Of a DNA stretch of 64,000 nt, positions 17,641-26,719 are shown one piece after another. Below the pieces are notes generated by a model. That model did not search any database. It was given only the letters and a program-made list of their open reading frames with translations, and was not told the DNA's origin. Source of the DNA: Pedobacter caeni (GTDB lineage: Bacteria; Bacteroidota; Bacteroidia; Sphingobacteriales; Sphingobacteriaceae). The first letter of the stretch is position 1. Each line of letters starts with the position of its first letter. The DNA lies in assembly GCF_900129215.1 (NCBI RefSeq), contig NZ_FQUQ01000001.1, positions 1,364,001 through 1,428,000 of the forward strand, given 5' to 3'. The translations under genes and the position numbers were made by a program.

Positions 17641-20133
17641 TTAACTGGTTTCCAAGCTACAAAAGATATTAGAGAAATCTGCTTTTGCGAGATCACTTTT
17701 ATGAATAACGAAGTAAATTTCTCCTGAATCCCAAAAGCAAAAACCGGGATTCTGATCTGAGCTTACCCTAAGCAACACCATATAATCCTGGGGTTGACCT
17801 TTTAATTTACTGGCCGCTTCTATCTGAGGCGAACCGTGTTGCTTGAAAACATAGCTATTGATGCTATGCACCGGTTTAACCTGATCCGGATGTAAACCTG
17901 ACCTGAATTTGTCGATCAGGTCATAATCACCCTCTTCCAGGTCTGTTAAATTCTCTGCATCTCCATGATATAAATGCTCATCACTATAGAATGAAGGCAT
18001 ACCTGCGTATTTATCCGCTTTAACCATAAATGGATGAAAGATCCCATGATCATCATAAATGAAGTCTTCATTTACATCCAGATCTTTTGCGGATTGCAAG
18101 TCAGACAGTTCCGTTTCGGCATAAATCACCTTTGCACTGAAGTCCTCCTGATCTGTGATAAAGAAATAAAGTATTCCCTTGCGGGGCAAAAAGGACTGAA
18201 AAGTGCTCAGTTCCTCACAATTTAACTGCGCAATAAACTGATACCCCAATACATCGTTGTGATAAGTAGTAAAGGTGGGATAAGCCATATCTTTAGGGAG
18301 ATCCGGGAGTCCTCCAAACCTGCAGTTTCCCTTCCTGCTGTAATCATCAGGTTTAGTGGTTTCGAGCGCTACAGACCATAGCGCCAGCAGCTCCAAACCT
18401 TTTTTATATTCCTCAAGCTCAGCTTCTGCAATCGAATGGCTTAAGTTGTATTTTAAGTCCCTTGATGTCATTGCAGAAAAGCATTCATTGTCAAATGAAA
18501 TGGTTCCAAGTCCGTCGGCACCTTTGTATTCATAGTCAAGCAATGCCTGCTTTTTCTCCAGTTCCAGCTCCAGGTACTCGATGTATTCTATTCCTGAGGG
18601 CAAGGACTCAAAGGGATTATCGGTTATATTCAGCCATCTTAGCTTAGACAAACTGACCAGCGATGCAGGCAATGCTTTCAATTGATTTTTTTGAAGATAC
18701 AGAGACTTCAGGCTTGAAGGAAGCTGGTCGGGAATTGCTTCCAGCTGGTTATTTGATAAAGTGCAAAATTCGAGGTCAGGAAGTTCTAAGGCCATGGAAG
18801 GCAATGTCTTTGCCTGACTTCCTACGATACCAAGGGAACGAAGCGCTTTGAGCGCTCCTATTTCTTCCGGAATAACCTTCACCAGATCTATCCAGTAGAA
18901 AGATAAATCTTTCAATTTACCCAGCCGATAAATATCAGCAGGAATTTCCTCCAGGCGCAACCCTGAAAAGCCATTATCGTAAAATATATTTAAGGATTCC
19001 AACTGGGTATAATTGAAAATTTCGTCTGGCAATTTACTGGCAGCCAGATTATTTAATTGCAGGTGACGGACCGTTTGAGGAGCTGCAGTACTGGCTTCGG
19101 TCAGAGAGCTGAACCGATAATGTTCCCATTTCAAATCAGCCAGGCTGATCTTCTTTGCCAAACTTACCGCATATACTTTTGTTTCCATAAAATCCCTGAA
19201 ATAGCCATTGAAACCTACCCAACCCTCCTTTAGGGTAAGTTCTCCAAAAAGAGAGAGGCTATAATGAAAGCCACCTTTCCATAAAGAAACCATGTTTCGC
19301 TCCTCCCGGTCCTTTTCTATAGAGAACTTACCAGTAGGAATCCCTTTCTGATAAATATCTCTGAGGTCGAAACGAAAGTACACCACACCATCATCGTAAT
19401 CGTTCAGGATATGACCATATTTTTGATAATTCGGGATGGCCGCCTGGAGATAAAGACTGAGCTGATCGCCGGTGTTTCCTGTACTATGGATGGAACAACT
19501 GGAACCTTCCAGGAAATCAAATGAGACATGATCGATCTTAAACTCCTCCTGCTGATCTGCAGGAATCTGAAAATCTTTGATTTCAGGAATTTCAGCGTTT
19601 TGCTCTTCTTCCGTTTCCAGGGGAGCAAGAGCTGCAGTCTTAAACAAGGCATCCAGTCCTTTATTCTGTTCCTCCATCGCTGTAACCTGACCACCAAAAT
19701 ACTGAAGGCTTTTCCATGTTTCTTCGAACAAGGGAATGTACTTTTTATACTGACCTGCTTCACAGTCTCCTACAAAATCATAGCTGTAGGCCTCGCTGAT
19801 TTTTAATACTCCAAAATAGTAGAAATACCCGTAAGACGACTTTGCCATCCGGATATAACTGCTACCTCCGGCAACTGTTATGGTTTTATCTTCAATAATT
19901 TCCAGCTCTCCCCTTCGCTCCTTGCAACAATTATAGAAACATTCTTCAAAATCTTTTCCTTTGAACTTGTCATAGTACTTGTTTTCGTAAAGTGCAACAG
20001 TGATCGTTGCAATATCATCATCTCCGTAATCCCCATAGTTATGTTCCGCTCTAATGCATTCCCACATCGTTTGAGTATGCTTAAAGGGAGGGTTGATGTT
20101 GATCTGAAAGGTCTTTGCAGGGATCGTTTCCAT
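17641..20133 (-). CDS. LRR and DUF1963 (YwqG-like) multidomain protein
   Basis: Cytoplasmic protein of about 830 residues with three visible parts. The N-terminal 150 residues resemble a small alpha/beta domain (FQININPPFKHTQTMWECIRAEH). The middle (roughly 350-520) has about seven leucine-rich repeats of the LxxLxLxxNxLxxLP type, for example SSLKSLYLQKNQLKALPASL. The last 240 residues are a DUF1963/YwqG-type domain (FGGLPDLPKDMAYPTF, YQFIAQLNCEELSTF, ILYFFITDQ). DUF1963 proteins often appear beside polymorphic toxins. ATG 20133 is used rather than 20172 because the domain begins there. Large for the family; the LRR insertion is unusual. Confidence 0.8.
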   Translation of the reverse strand: METIPAKTFQININPPFKHTQTMWECIRAEHNYGDYGDDDIATITVALYENKYYDKFKGKDFEECFYNCCKERRGELEIIEDKTITVAGGSSYIRMAKSSYGYFYYFGVLKISEAYSYDFVGDCEAGQYKKYIPLFEETWKSLQYFGGQVTAMEEQNKGLDALFKTAALAPLETEEEQNAEIPEIKDFQIPADQQEEFKIDHVSFDFLEGSSCSIHSTGNTGDQLSLYLQAAIPNYQKYGHILNDYDDGVVYFRFDLRDIYQKGIPTGKFSIEKDREERNMVSLWKGGFHYSLSLFGELTLKEGWVGFNGYFRDFMETKVYAVSLAKKISLADLKWEHYRFSSLTEASTAAPQTVRHLQLNNLAASKLPDEIFNYTQLESLNIFYDNGFSGLRLEEIPADIYRLGKLKDLSFYWIDLVKVIPEEIGALKALRSLGIVGSQAKTLPSMALELPDLEFCTLSNNQLEAIPDQLPSSLKSLYLQKNQLKALPASLVSLSKLRWLNITDNPFESLPSGIEYIEYLELELEKKQALLDYEYKGADGLGTISFDNECFSAMTSRDLKYNLSHSIAEAELEEYKKGLELLALWSVALETTKPDDYSRKGNCRFGGLPDLPKDMAYPTFTTYHNDVLGYQFIAQLNCEELSTFQSFLPRKGILYFFITDQEDFSAKVIYAETELSDLQSAKDLDVNEDFIYDDHGIFHPFMVKADKYAGMPSFYSDEHLYHGDAENLTDLEEGDYDLIDKFRSGLHPDQVKPVHSINSYVFKQHGSPQIEAASKLKGQPQDYMVLLRVSSDQNPGFCFWDSGEIYFVIHKSDLAKADFSNIFCSLETS

Positions 20134-20262
20134 ATTGAACTTTGTTGGTTGATGTACACCAAAAATAGCCAATACGCACAGGAATCAAGATATACAGGAG
20201 TCTACTTAGCGTCTACGGCCTCTCATTTCCGGAATAAATTTTTCAAACAGCAATCTGATCAA

Positions 20263-21189
20263 TTAATCCAGACCAGTATAAGAGAGACTATATTTAAACA
20301 CCTCAAATTGTTTTCCATGCTGAGGCAATTGCAAAATGAAGTAATTCTGATAGCGGGAATTGTCTTTTTTATCTTCAGCAGTCAACACCCCCAGGCCTTT
20401 CGGGGCTGTGGCATTTTCCAGAGTTACCGCTTTCCCATTTCCCATGATCCGAAGCTGATAATTTTTAATTTCAGGCATGATGCCTTTATGTGCATCAAAA
20501 TAACCCATCAGGTTTTCATTATAGGCTTTTTGCTCCGCAACGGACATTCTTTCGGCAGCAAACAGATCATGCTTTGCCTTATCTATTATTTTCATAAAAG
20601 TGGTCCCATCACCAGCATTTAAGATGGCTCTTAACTCATTGAATCGGGACAATACCATTTTCTGCAATTCCTGCTTATCCATGCGGTTCAGATTTACGGC
20701 GTTTTTCAGGCTTCCATAATTCAATTCCGAATGATGATCGAATGTCCACTCCTGTTCAAAAGATGGTCTTGCAGTTTGCTGGCCTGAAAAATCCAGAGAC
20801 AACAACAACTTCTCTTTGGACGAATCACGTTGATAAACAGCTCCTTTCAGGGATTTTAAAAGTTTGGGAGAGATTACCCCTCCTTTCTCCATGTTGGGGG
20901 CAAAAACACGTATTTTAATTTTCTGCCTGCCATCAGTCGTCAAAAAAGCATCCAGATTTTCCGCAGCAGCAAGACCATCTACTCCCCCTTTAACCAGGAC
21001 GAGATCGTTTACTAAAACTTCAAAAGGAATGGAAAAGTTTACAGCAAGAAAATATTTACCTTTTGTGACTTTCTTTTGTGCAATTACCGGGCTGTAAGCC
21101 GTAAACAACAGCATGATGATACAAAAAGAAAGGCGAACCATCTTCCCATTGGAATGAATGAATAATTTGTAATCAAGCCGTTGTTTCAT
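20263..21189 (-). CDS. Secreted protein, unknown function
   Basis: Exported protein of 308 residues (signal core FCIIMLLFTAYSPVIAQ). The body has an N-terminal strand-rich part (VNFSIPFEVLVNDLVLVKGG, RQKIKIRVFAP) with the look of a beta-sandwich, a helical middle, and a C-terminal YQLRIMGNGKAVTLEN strand pair. The same order of motifs occurs in the lipoprotein at 53335, so the two are probably distant paralogues. The start at 21189 lies two bases after the upstream stop (TGATCATG), which favours it over an internal ATG at 21141. Probably co-transcribed with the preceding small lipoprotein. Confidence 0.7.
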   Translation of the reverse strand: MKQRLDYKLFIHSNGKMVRLSFCIIMLLFTAYSPVIAQKKVTKGKYFLAVNFSIPFEVLVNDLVLVKGGVDGLAAAENLDAFLTTDGRQKIKIRVFAPNMEKGGVISPKLLKSLKGAVYQRDSSKEKLLLSLDFSGQQTARPSFEQEWTFDHHSELNYGSLKNAVNLNRMDKQELQKMVLSRFNELRAILNAGDGTTFMKIIDKAKHDLFAAERMSVAEQKAYNENLMGYFDAHKGIMPEIKNYQLRIMGNGKAVTLENATAPKGLGVLTAEDKKDNSRYQNYFILQLPQHGKQFEVFKYSLSYTGLD

Positions 21190-21191
21190 GA

Positions 21192-21545
21192 TCAGAGGCT
21201 GTCTTTAAGCATCAAAAATACGGTATCGGGTGTATGATTCAGAAAAGTATATTTCAACTTTTCGCCATGTTGCGACCAAATTGAAGGAAGAGTATCTATT
21301 CTGTATTTATCGAGCGAAAAAATCAGATCTGTAAAAGATTGTTTCTTATTTTCTATCCTAAAATAGCCTTTTGCATCAGTATATGTAAATTTAGCATTTG
21401 CCGGTAACCGCTCCTTAACCAATACCTTTGTCAAAGGTTCCCTCGTCAGGCCATCATAAACATATCCGTGGTAAGCCTCTGTGGGGCTGCAATAACTAAA
21501 TAAAAGACAGGTAAATAGTAAAATGACATTGGCAATTTTTCTCAT
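21192..21545 (-). CDS. Lipoprotein with carboxypeptidase-regulatory-like domain
   Basis: Small lipoprotein, 117 residues. Lipobox-like signal LLFTCLLFSYC is followed by a short Ig-like domain: YHGYVYDGLTREPLTKVLVKE, then FTYTDAKGYFRIENK, the CarboxypepD_reg pattern that also starts TonB receptors, here as a stand-alone domain. It is coupled to the secreted protein downstream (2 bases apart), so the two may form an envelope complex. Function unknown. Confidence 0.75.
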   Translation of the reverse strand: MRKIANVILLFTCLLFSYCSPTEAYHGYVYDGLTREPLTKVLVKERLPANAKFTYTDAKGYFRIENKKQSFTDLIFSLDKYRIDTLPSIWSQHGEKLKYTFLNHTPDTVFLMLKDSL

Positions 21546-21620
21546 GTTTTGAGCCCATCAAAGATTCAGTATTTTATATTTTAAGGCAAGATACATGATA
21601 AAATTACATTCTAATAAAAA

Positions 21621-21649
21621 GGAAAGACAGAATTGCGCTCTGTCTTTCC
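21621..21649 (-). terminator. Intrinsic terminator of the PhnB-like gene
   Basis: An 11-bp perfect stem (GGAAAGACAGA / TCTGTCTTTCC) with a 7-base loop, followed on the minus strand by a T-rich run, lies 9 bases after the stop of the VOC gene. Confidence 0.85.
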
Positions 21650-21658
21650 TTCAAGAGT

Positions 21659-22072
21659 TTATTGAAAGTTGACCATCCAGTTGACTCCGAATTTATCTGT
21701 AAACATTCCAAAGCTTTCTGCCCAGAAGGTTTTACTCAAAGGCATTGTAACTGTGCCTCCTGCTGAAAGCCCTTCGAATAAACGTTTTGCTTCTTCTTTA
21801 CTTTCAGGAGCGATCGTGATTGAAAAATTACTTCCAGTTATAGGGGCTGCCACAGTGCCAGGCGTATCACTTCCCATTAAAACGGTGTTCTTTCCTATAG
21901 GTAAGGCCACATGCATTACTTTTTGGCTTTCATTTTCTGCGGGTTTGTATTCTCCGGGAACATCGCCAAACCTCATCAGGGTAAGGAATTCTCCTCCAAA
22001 TACGGATTTATAAAAGTTAAATGCTGCTTCGCAATTATCTGCAAAAGACAGGTAAGGACTTAATTCTGCCAT
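21659..22072 (-). CDS. VOC family protein, PhnB-like
   Basis: Glyoxalase-fold protein, 137 residues, of the PhnB/3-demethylubiquinone type: LSPYLSFADNCEAAFNFYKSVFGGEF at the N-terminus, then VMHVALPIGKNTVLMGSD, and the C-terminal FWAESFGMFTDKFGVNWMVNF signature. Members are common in Bacteroidota and mostly uncharacterised. It has its own terminator and appears monocistronic. Confidence 0.88.
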   Translation of the reverse strand: MAELSPYLSFADNCEAAFNFYKSVFGGEFLTLMRFGDVPGEYKPAENESQKVMHVALPIGKNTVLMGSDTPGTVAAPITGSNFSITIAPESKEEAKRLFEGLSAGGTVTMPLSKTFWAESFGMFTDKFGVNWMVNFQ

Positions 22073-22154
22073 GTTTTCTGGTTTTTAGGTGACTAAATCT
22101 TGCTGGTACTCACATTGTTGGTTTGCTTATACTAAGATAAATAGAACAAATTAA

Positions 22155-22298
22155 ATTCCGGGAGTGCAATCAGGACAATTAAAAGGGGCAATTGCGAATT
22201 TATCTTCTCTAAAAACAGCTGATGATCCTGAGTATAAAGCCATCATTTATCGGGTATCAAAACTAATTGATGATCAGGGATGTTATACACCAAACTAA
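22155..22298 (+). pseudogene. C-terminal remnant of an unrecognised gene
   Basis: A 47-codon open frame follows directly on a TAA (22152-22154) and ends at TAA 22296-22298; there is no ATG. The translation (IPGVQSGQLKGAIANLSSL, ending in SKLIDDQGCYTPN) is helical and looks like protein rather than noise. I do not recognise it. Most likely the tail of a deleted gene. Confidence 0.25.
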
Positions 22299-22329
22299 TC
22301 ATTGAAGAAATGACCTTTAATACGTCAAT

Positions 22330-22515
22330 ATGAACAATTTTTTCAGAGGAATTATCGCGGCATGGGGTGCCAAAAAACTGGGCGGAGGATGCCTGTCGAC
22401 GATCATTATATTTGTATTGATTTATACCATGCTAGGAAAGTGCAACACCACTCCGCGTACTGCTCAGCAGGGTCAGCAGGCAAGACCAGTAGCAGCAATA
22501 GCAATTGGCAGGTAA
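22330..22515 (+). CDS. Small membrane protein, unknown function
   Basis: A 61-residue protein with one hydrophobic helix (LSTIIIFVLIYTMLG) after a Gly-rich segment (AKKLGGGC) and a Gln/Ala-rich C-terminal tail. The frame starts at ATG and is not overlapped by another gene. Whether it is expressed cannot be told; small single-span proteins of this type are common. Confidence 0.45.
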   Translation: MNNFFRGIIAAWGAKKLGGGCLSTIIIFVLIYTMLGKCNTTPRTAQQGQQARPVAAIAIGR

Positions 22516-22535
22516 AAAGGAATTGATTCAGGTCT

Positions 22536-23228
22536 TTATCTGATCCTGCGGGCATTTATTGCTGCAACCCATTTCTTATGCCCGCATTTACCGCATTTAC
22601 GTTCTTTCACAGGACTTATATCCAACACGTTCCCACAATGTGAGCAGGCATATTTTCCAGCCTCCCTCACCTTTTCAGTTGCTTGTTCAAAGAGCGTGGG
22701 AAGAATCGGTAATCCGTACTTTACCTTTTCATCAGGATAATAGAATATACTTAAATTGCCTGAAGTCTCCAGTATCGCAGTTTCGACCTGTCCGAGATGA
22801 GATACGCTTTGTTGACGAAGTTCAGAGAAGAATTCATCCTGTGCCAGGTTTTCTTTATTAAAGCCATTGATAGAGAACTCACCATCAATAATAAAATAGA
22901 CACATTTACCTTCCACCAGGTCATCAAACTTCCTGCTTTTGGCCATCAGGTAAGTGGTAAGCCGATAGGCGGCCACAATAATGCCGAATATGACAATTGG
23001 AAACAGTAAGCCGATTTCCTTGTAGAACATGGGGTCACCGGCAGCGGAGCCAAGGCTAATGATCACCACTAGCTCAAAGACAGAGAGCTGTCTTAAACCA
23101 CGTTTTCCTAAAAGCCTCAGCCCGATCAGTATAATAAAATACATCACCACTGTACGCAGGCCTATTTCCAAAAGAAAAGTCCAGTCTTCTTCGCCTATAA
23201 AAAATTTAGTCCAGTCTATTGAATGCAT
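22536..23228 (-). CDS. DUF421/YetF-type membrane protein with C-terminal zinc ribbon
   Basis: Membrane protein of 230 residues. Three N-terminal helices (RTVVMYFIILIGLRLLGKRG, FELVVIISLGSAAGDPMFY, FPIVIFGIIVAAYRLTTYLM) are followed by the soluble YetF domain, with LVEGKCVYFIIDGEFSINGFNKENLAQDEFFSELRQQ. The RLLGKRGLRQLSVFELV and GSAAG motifs are family hallmarks. The C-terminus adds CSHCGN...CGKCGHKKW, two CxxC pairs that should bind zinc, an extension not present in all members. ATG 23228 is used because an upstream TTG is unlikely. Role unknown. Confidence 0.87.
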   Translation of the reverse strand: MHSIDWTKFFIGEEDWTFLLEIGLRTVVMYFIILIGLRLLGKRGLRQLSVFELVVIISLGSAAGDPMFYKEIGLLFPIVIFGIIVAAYRLTTYLMAKSRKFDDLVEGKCVYFIIDGEFSINGFNKENLAQDEFFSELRQQSVSHLGQVETAILETSGNLSIFYYPDEKVKYGLPILPTLFEQATEKVREAGKYACSHCGNVLDISPVKERKCGKCGHKKWVAAINARRIR

Positions 23229-23291
23229 ATTGGATTTTAAGGTGCTTTGTTTTAGCAGCCAATCCAATAACGATTGAATACGATGATTTGT

Positions 23292-23639
23292 TTATGAACC
23301 GATAGTTAATTCAGTGGCGGTAAGCGCAAAATAGAGGTTCTGGATCTGGTGAACGTATTGTAATTTATAGTCGAGCATAGCAATTTCACCATCCATAGGT
23401 TGAAAACTATCACTCAACACGAACTGATGACCATTTGATTTTTCTAATACATAAGTGGTTTCAAGTCCCTCTTCATATTCAAACTCGAAGCGTTCAAAGC
23501 CGAACTTAATTATCCATTCTTCTGTCAACAGAATCGGCTCCATCAATCCGGCAGAATCAATATCAGACCCATAAGGTATTTGTTCCGGATGGCCGTGATC
23601 CATTGTATAATTCCCGATTCTTAGTTCGCTCGCTTCCAT
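23292..23639 (-). CDS. Conserved Bacteroidota hypothetical protein
   Basis: Cytoplasmic protein of 115 residues beginning MEASELRIGNYTMD and ending YVHQIQNLYFALTATELTIG. This head and tail (elements like SELRIGNW and VHQLQNLYFALTGEEL) recur in short Bacteroidota proteins often seen near phage or mobile genes; their function is not known to me. A start at 23675 would add 12 residues, but the family starts at the Met chosen here. Confidence 0.65.
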   Translation of the reverse strand: MEASELRIGNYTMDHGHPEQIPYGSDIDSAGLMEPILLTEEWIIKFGFERFEFEYEEGLETTYVLEKSNGHQFVLSDSFQPMDGEIAMLDYKLQYVHQIQNLYFALTATELTIGS

Positions 23640-23753
23640 AATCTGTTCTTTGCGCGCAAAACTACTAATAAACATTGTTTTATTTGCCTGTTCTTGGAGC
23701 TTCTGCTTATTTAAGAACTACTTTTAAACCCAGGAGATACAGCTAAATATAAA

Positions 23754-23790
23754 AATTCCCTCAAAAAGTGTTTAACTTCCTGAGGGAATT
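23754..23790 (-). terminator. Intrinsic terminator of the fucosidase gene
   Basis: A 10-bp stem (AATTCCCTCA / TGAGGGAATT) with a 17-base loop lies 35 bases after the stop of the fucosidase gene, followed on the minus strand by a run of T. Confidence 0.65.
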
Positions 23791-23825
23791 CCATTAAAGC
23801 ATGCCGGACTTTCTACGTTTAGCCC

Positions 23826-25631
23826 TTAGATTGGCTTCAGTGTAATGCTGCTGATCTCTGGCATAAATTTACCATTGATCCCCGTTGCTTTAAGTTCCAG
23901 TCGTAGAGACGCTGCTCCTATTGCCTGCTGGGAAACCTCAATCACACCAGCTTCGACTTCTTTAAAACCACCATTGTTTTCTGATGGGAAGCCATAGTTA
24001 AGGGTATTATTTTCAAGTGTAAAAAGAAGCGTTCCTCCTGCATCCGCAGCGGCGAAATAATTAATCAGCACTTTATATTTTCCCGGTTTCTGAATCTTTA
24101 AATCCCAGTAGGCATGATCATTTTTATCCGTCCATGAAGCGATGGTATTTGGTCTGTTTGGGTCGTGAGTCGATGCGCCTTTCAGCTTCATCTTACCGCT
24201 TAGTTTCGCATTATTTGCTGTCAGTAAAATACTTCCATCCTTCAATGAACTCACTTTATTGGCGATCACAGCAGGAATACCTTTGATTTCTGTAACTACG
24301 ACCATTGGTTTGGGGCCGGAGAAATCAGCAGGCAGCTGAATGGCCTTTCCACCAGCATTTGTTTTAACCACTAAAGGTTTGCCCTTATATCCTAAAATAT
24401 AAGCTTTGCCAATGGCGCTGGACAGTGGCACGTCCAGCACTCCATTTGCGGGGGGATTAAAGACTTGTAAGTATAATTTTCCTGGTTTCTGGGTCGCATA
24501 TCCCCAATCCAGTGAGGGAAATGGGCTTGCTGTAGTCCCATATACAGATTCATTGTTCACTTTCATCCATGTTCCGATTTCCTTCAAAATCTTTACACCT
24601 TGTTCAGGGATCTGTCCCTCTCCATCCGGACCGATATTTAATAAGAAGTTTCCTCCTTTACTTACCGTCTCCAGGAACAGGTTCATCATTTTATCATAAG
24701 ATTTCCAGTTTTGATCATGAGCGCTATAGCCATAACTTTCATTCATCGTATGGCTCACCTCCCAATCCATCCCAGGTAAACCTGCTGGCGGAACATATTT
24801 TTCAGGTGTGCCAATATCTCCGTTTTTATTTTCCAGGCCTTCCCAGAAGCGATTGTTCACGATGATGCCTGGCTGCCATTTGATCAGGTCTGTGAGGATA
24901 CGTTTGGTGCCCCATGCTTCGCCCTGATTATTTTTGGCACTAAAGTCTAACCATAGCACATCCATTTTACCATAATTAGTTGCCAGTTCTTTGATCTGAT
25001 CGTACAGGTAATTCTTATACACCTCATGATTAGGCTGAGTTCCCGGCACACGGGGATTGTTTTTGAAAGTATGGTAAGAATCCGGATGCTGCCAATCCAG
25101 CAGGGAATAATAGGCACCCGTTTTTAAACCTGCTTTTTTGAAAGCAGCAACTGTTTCCCCATATAAGTCTCTTCCTTTCGGAGAGATATTTGTTCCACCC
25201 GTTACCGGATTGTTCAATGAATACGGAGCTTTACTGTTAAAGATGCTGAATCCTTCATGATGTCTGGAGGTAATCACCATATATTTCATACCTGCTTCTT
25301 TGGCCAATGCTGCCCATTCTTCCGGTTTGAACTTTGCCGCGGTGAACTTTGGCTTTAGCGTTTCGCTATATTCCTTACTTGGAACATTGGCCCAGGTTTC
25401 TATCCACTCGGCGTAATGCTGAGGATAGACCTTGCCATTCCAGGAGCCACCGGCTGCACTGTATAGGCCCCAGTGGACAAAGAGGCCAAAGCGGGCCTCC
25501 CTAAACCATTTCATACGCTGGTCTTTGGATTCTTCCCAACCGGGAACACCTTCATAGGGTTTCGACTCCTGAGCGAAGATGGATGTTGCTGTGCTGAACA
25601 ACAGGATACAGGATAAGGTGATTTTTTTCAT
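23826..25631 (-). CDS. Alpha-L-fucosidase, glycoside hydrolase family 29
   Basis: Secreted exo-glycosidase, 601 residues: signal peptide (LSCILLFSTATSIFAQ), then the GH29 (beta/alpha)8 domain (about 30-360), with RFGLFVHWGLYSAAGGSWNG and YMVITSRHHEGFSIFNS. The nucleophile is most likely the Asp in DVLWLDFSAKN, the LW(F/L)D motif. A C-terminal beta-sandwich (about 480-601, HAYWDLKIQKPGKYKVLINYF) looks like a carbohydrate-binding module. It should release alpha-fucose from oligosaccharides in the periplasm. It stands alone, not inside the SusCD locus 11 kb away. Confidence 0.93.
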   Translation of the reverse strand: MKKITLSCILLFSTATSIFAQESKPYEGVPGWEESKDQRMKWFREARFGLFVHWGLYSAAGGSWNGKVYPQHYAEWIETWANVPSKEYSETLKPKFTAAKFKPEEWAALAKEAGMKYMVITSRHHEGFSIFNSKAPYSLNNPVTGGTNISPKGRDLYGETVAAFKKAGLKTGAYYSLLDWQHPDSYHTFKNNPRVPGTQPNHEVYKNYLYDQIKELATNYGKMDVLWLDFSAKNNQGEAWGTKRILTDLIKWQPGIIVNNRFWEGLENKNGDIGTPEKYVPPAGLPGMDWEVSHTMNESYGYSAHDQNWKSYDKMMNLFLETVSKGGNFLLNIGPDGEGQIPEQGVKILKEIGTWMKVNNESVYGTTASPFPSLDWGYATQKPGKLYLQVFNPPANGVLDVPLSSAIGKAYILGYKGKPLVVKTNAGGKAIQLPADFSGPKPMVVVTEIKGIPAVIANKVSSLKDGSILLTANNAKLSGKMKLKGASTHDPNRPNTIASWTDKNDHAYWDLKIQKPGKYKVLINYFAAADAGGTLLFTLENNTLNYGFPSENNGGFKEVEAGVIEVSQQAIGAASLRLELKATGINGKFMPEISSITLKPI

Positions 25632-25741
25632 TTATTTGTGTGATTCAGAAATAAATCTAAATGCTTTGGATGAAATAATCAGAGATATGCTAAAATCGTT
25701 TAATGTTATGTCAGTAGCGTACAATCAATAGTTAATTTTTG

Positions 25742-26263
25742 CTATCCGCTTAGTCCGGCATTGTCCAGATCATTAAAAAACCTCGTGGTATACTTCGAAA
25801 AGCCCTTTATATTTAAAAGTTGATCGCGTAAGGAATGTATCTTTTTCAAATCTTTTGATTTTGTAATTACGGAAAACGCACAATGTCTGATGTTCTCTTC
25901 CTCCTCTTCGTTTGCAACTGTTTCCACACAAAAGTCAATCACATCATGAAAATTACTGAAGTTCCAGGTTAGCGCAATAAAGCCATATTCTCTGACCAAT
26001 TCATCCTGCTCCGCCTTTAAGCAAGCTAAAATATCATCTTTTATAACGATCAGATCGAGGCCTTTAAAATCAGCAACTTCAATGATTTTGTAAATGTTCA
26101 CCTTTATGAGGTCATAAATCTGCTCCTCTTTTAATAGTGGCAACAGGAATTCCCATTTGTGGTAGTCATCTAAAAACTCAAATTCAGCACCGATAAGGTC
26201 GGCTTTATCCTCTTCATCTGAACTGGTCTGGTACTGATAAACAAGTTGTTCCAATTCTGTCAT
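25742..26263 (-). CDS. HEAT-repeat-like helical protein, possibly immunity type
   Basis: Cytoplasmic, acidic, all-helical protein of 173 residues. Sections such as WEFLLPLLKEEQIYDLIKVNIYKIIEVADF and LVREYGFIALTWNFSNFHDVIDF have the spacing of HEAT-like pairs. Similar small helical proteins often serve as immunity proteins in polymorphic-toxin loci, but I cannot assign a family. ATG 26263 is preferred to an upstream TTG at 26281. Confidence 0.6.
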   Translation of the reverse strand: MTELEQLVYQYQTSSDEEDKADLIGAEFEFLDDYHKWEFLLPLLKEEQIYDLIKVNIYKIIEVADFKGLDLIVIKDDILACLKAEQDELVREYGFIALTWNFSNFHDVIDFCVETVANEEEEENIRHCAFSVITKSKDLKKIHSLRDQLLNIKGFSKYTTRFFNDLDNAGLSG

Positions 26264-26338
26264 GGTGTACGGTCTTTCCAATCGCTATAAACAAATGCGA
26301 TTCTCCACCATAAAGATAGGTAAGCATTTAATAGTTAA

Positions 26339-26719
26339 ATGGTACATTGCAACTTTTTATCAATAATGGACGATCAGATACACCCAAATTATAAACCCGC
26401 AGCCTATTTAATTTTTGCCGCAATAGCCGTTGATCTGATTAATGGATTTATTCAAAAAGGAACAAATCCGGATTTCGACATGGTTACTCTTGCAGAAGTA
26501 TCTTTAATGTTCCTCACTTTTGGGTATTTTGCCTTTATTGGAAAAGACTGGATCAAATGGGTCATCCTATTGGCGACTATTCTTACCATATTCCCTATTG
26601 TGGCGGCTTTAAATCAGAAAGCGAACCAGTTGAATATACTTTACATTTCCCAATTCTTCTCCAGTCTCTTAAAATTCAGTTCATTTATTATTCTTTCTCT
26701 TGTACCAAAGAAAAATTAA
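26339..26719 (+). CDS. Four-helix membrane protein, unknown function
   Basis: About 117-126 residues with four hydrophobic stretches (AAYLIFAAIAVDLINGF, EVSLMFLTFGYFAFIG, WVILLATILTIFPIVAAL, FSSFIILSLVP). ATG 26339 and 26366 are both possible starts; the second (MDDQIHPNYKP) looks more natural. The 3' end overlaps the convergent hydrolase gene by four bases. No family recognised. Confidence 0.6.
   Translation: MVHCNFLSIMDDQIHPNYKPAAYLIFAAIAVDLINGFIQKGTNPDFDMVTLAEVSLMFLTFGYFAFIGKDWIKWVILLATILTIFPIVAALNQKANQLNILYISQFFSSLLKFSSFIILSLVPKKN

Noticed and set aside
20041..20622. 193-codon plus-strand frame
   Set aside because: It lies antisense to the ends of two real minus-strand genes and the translation looks like shadow sequence.
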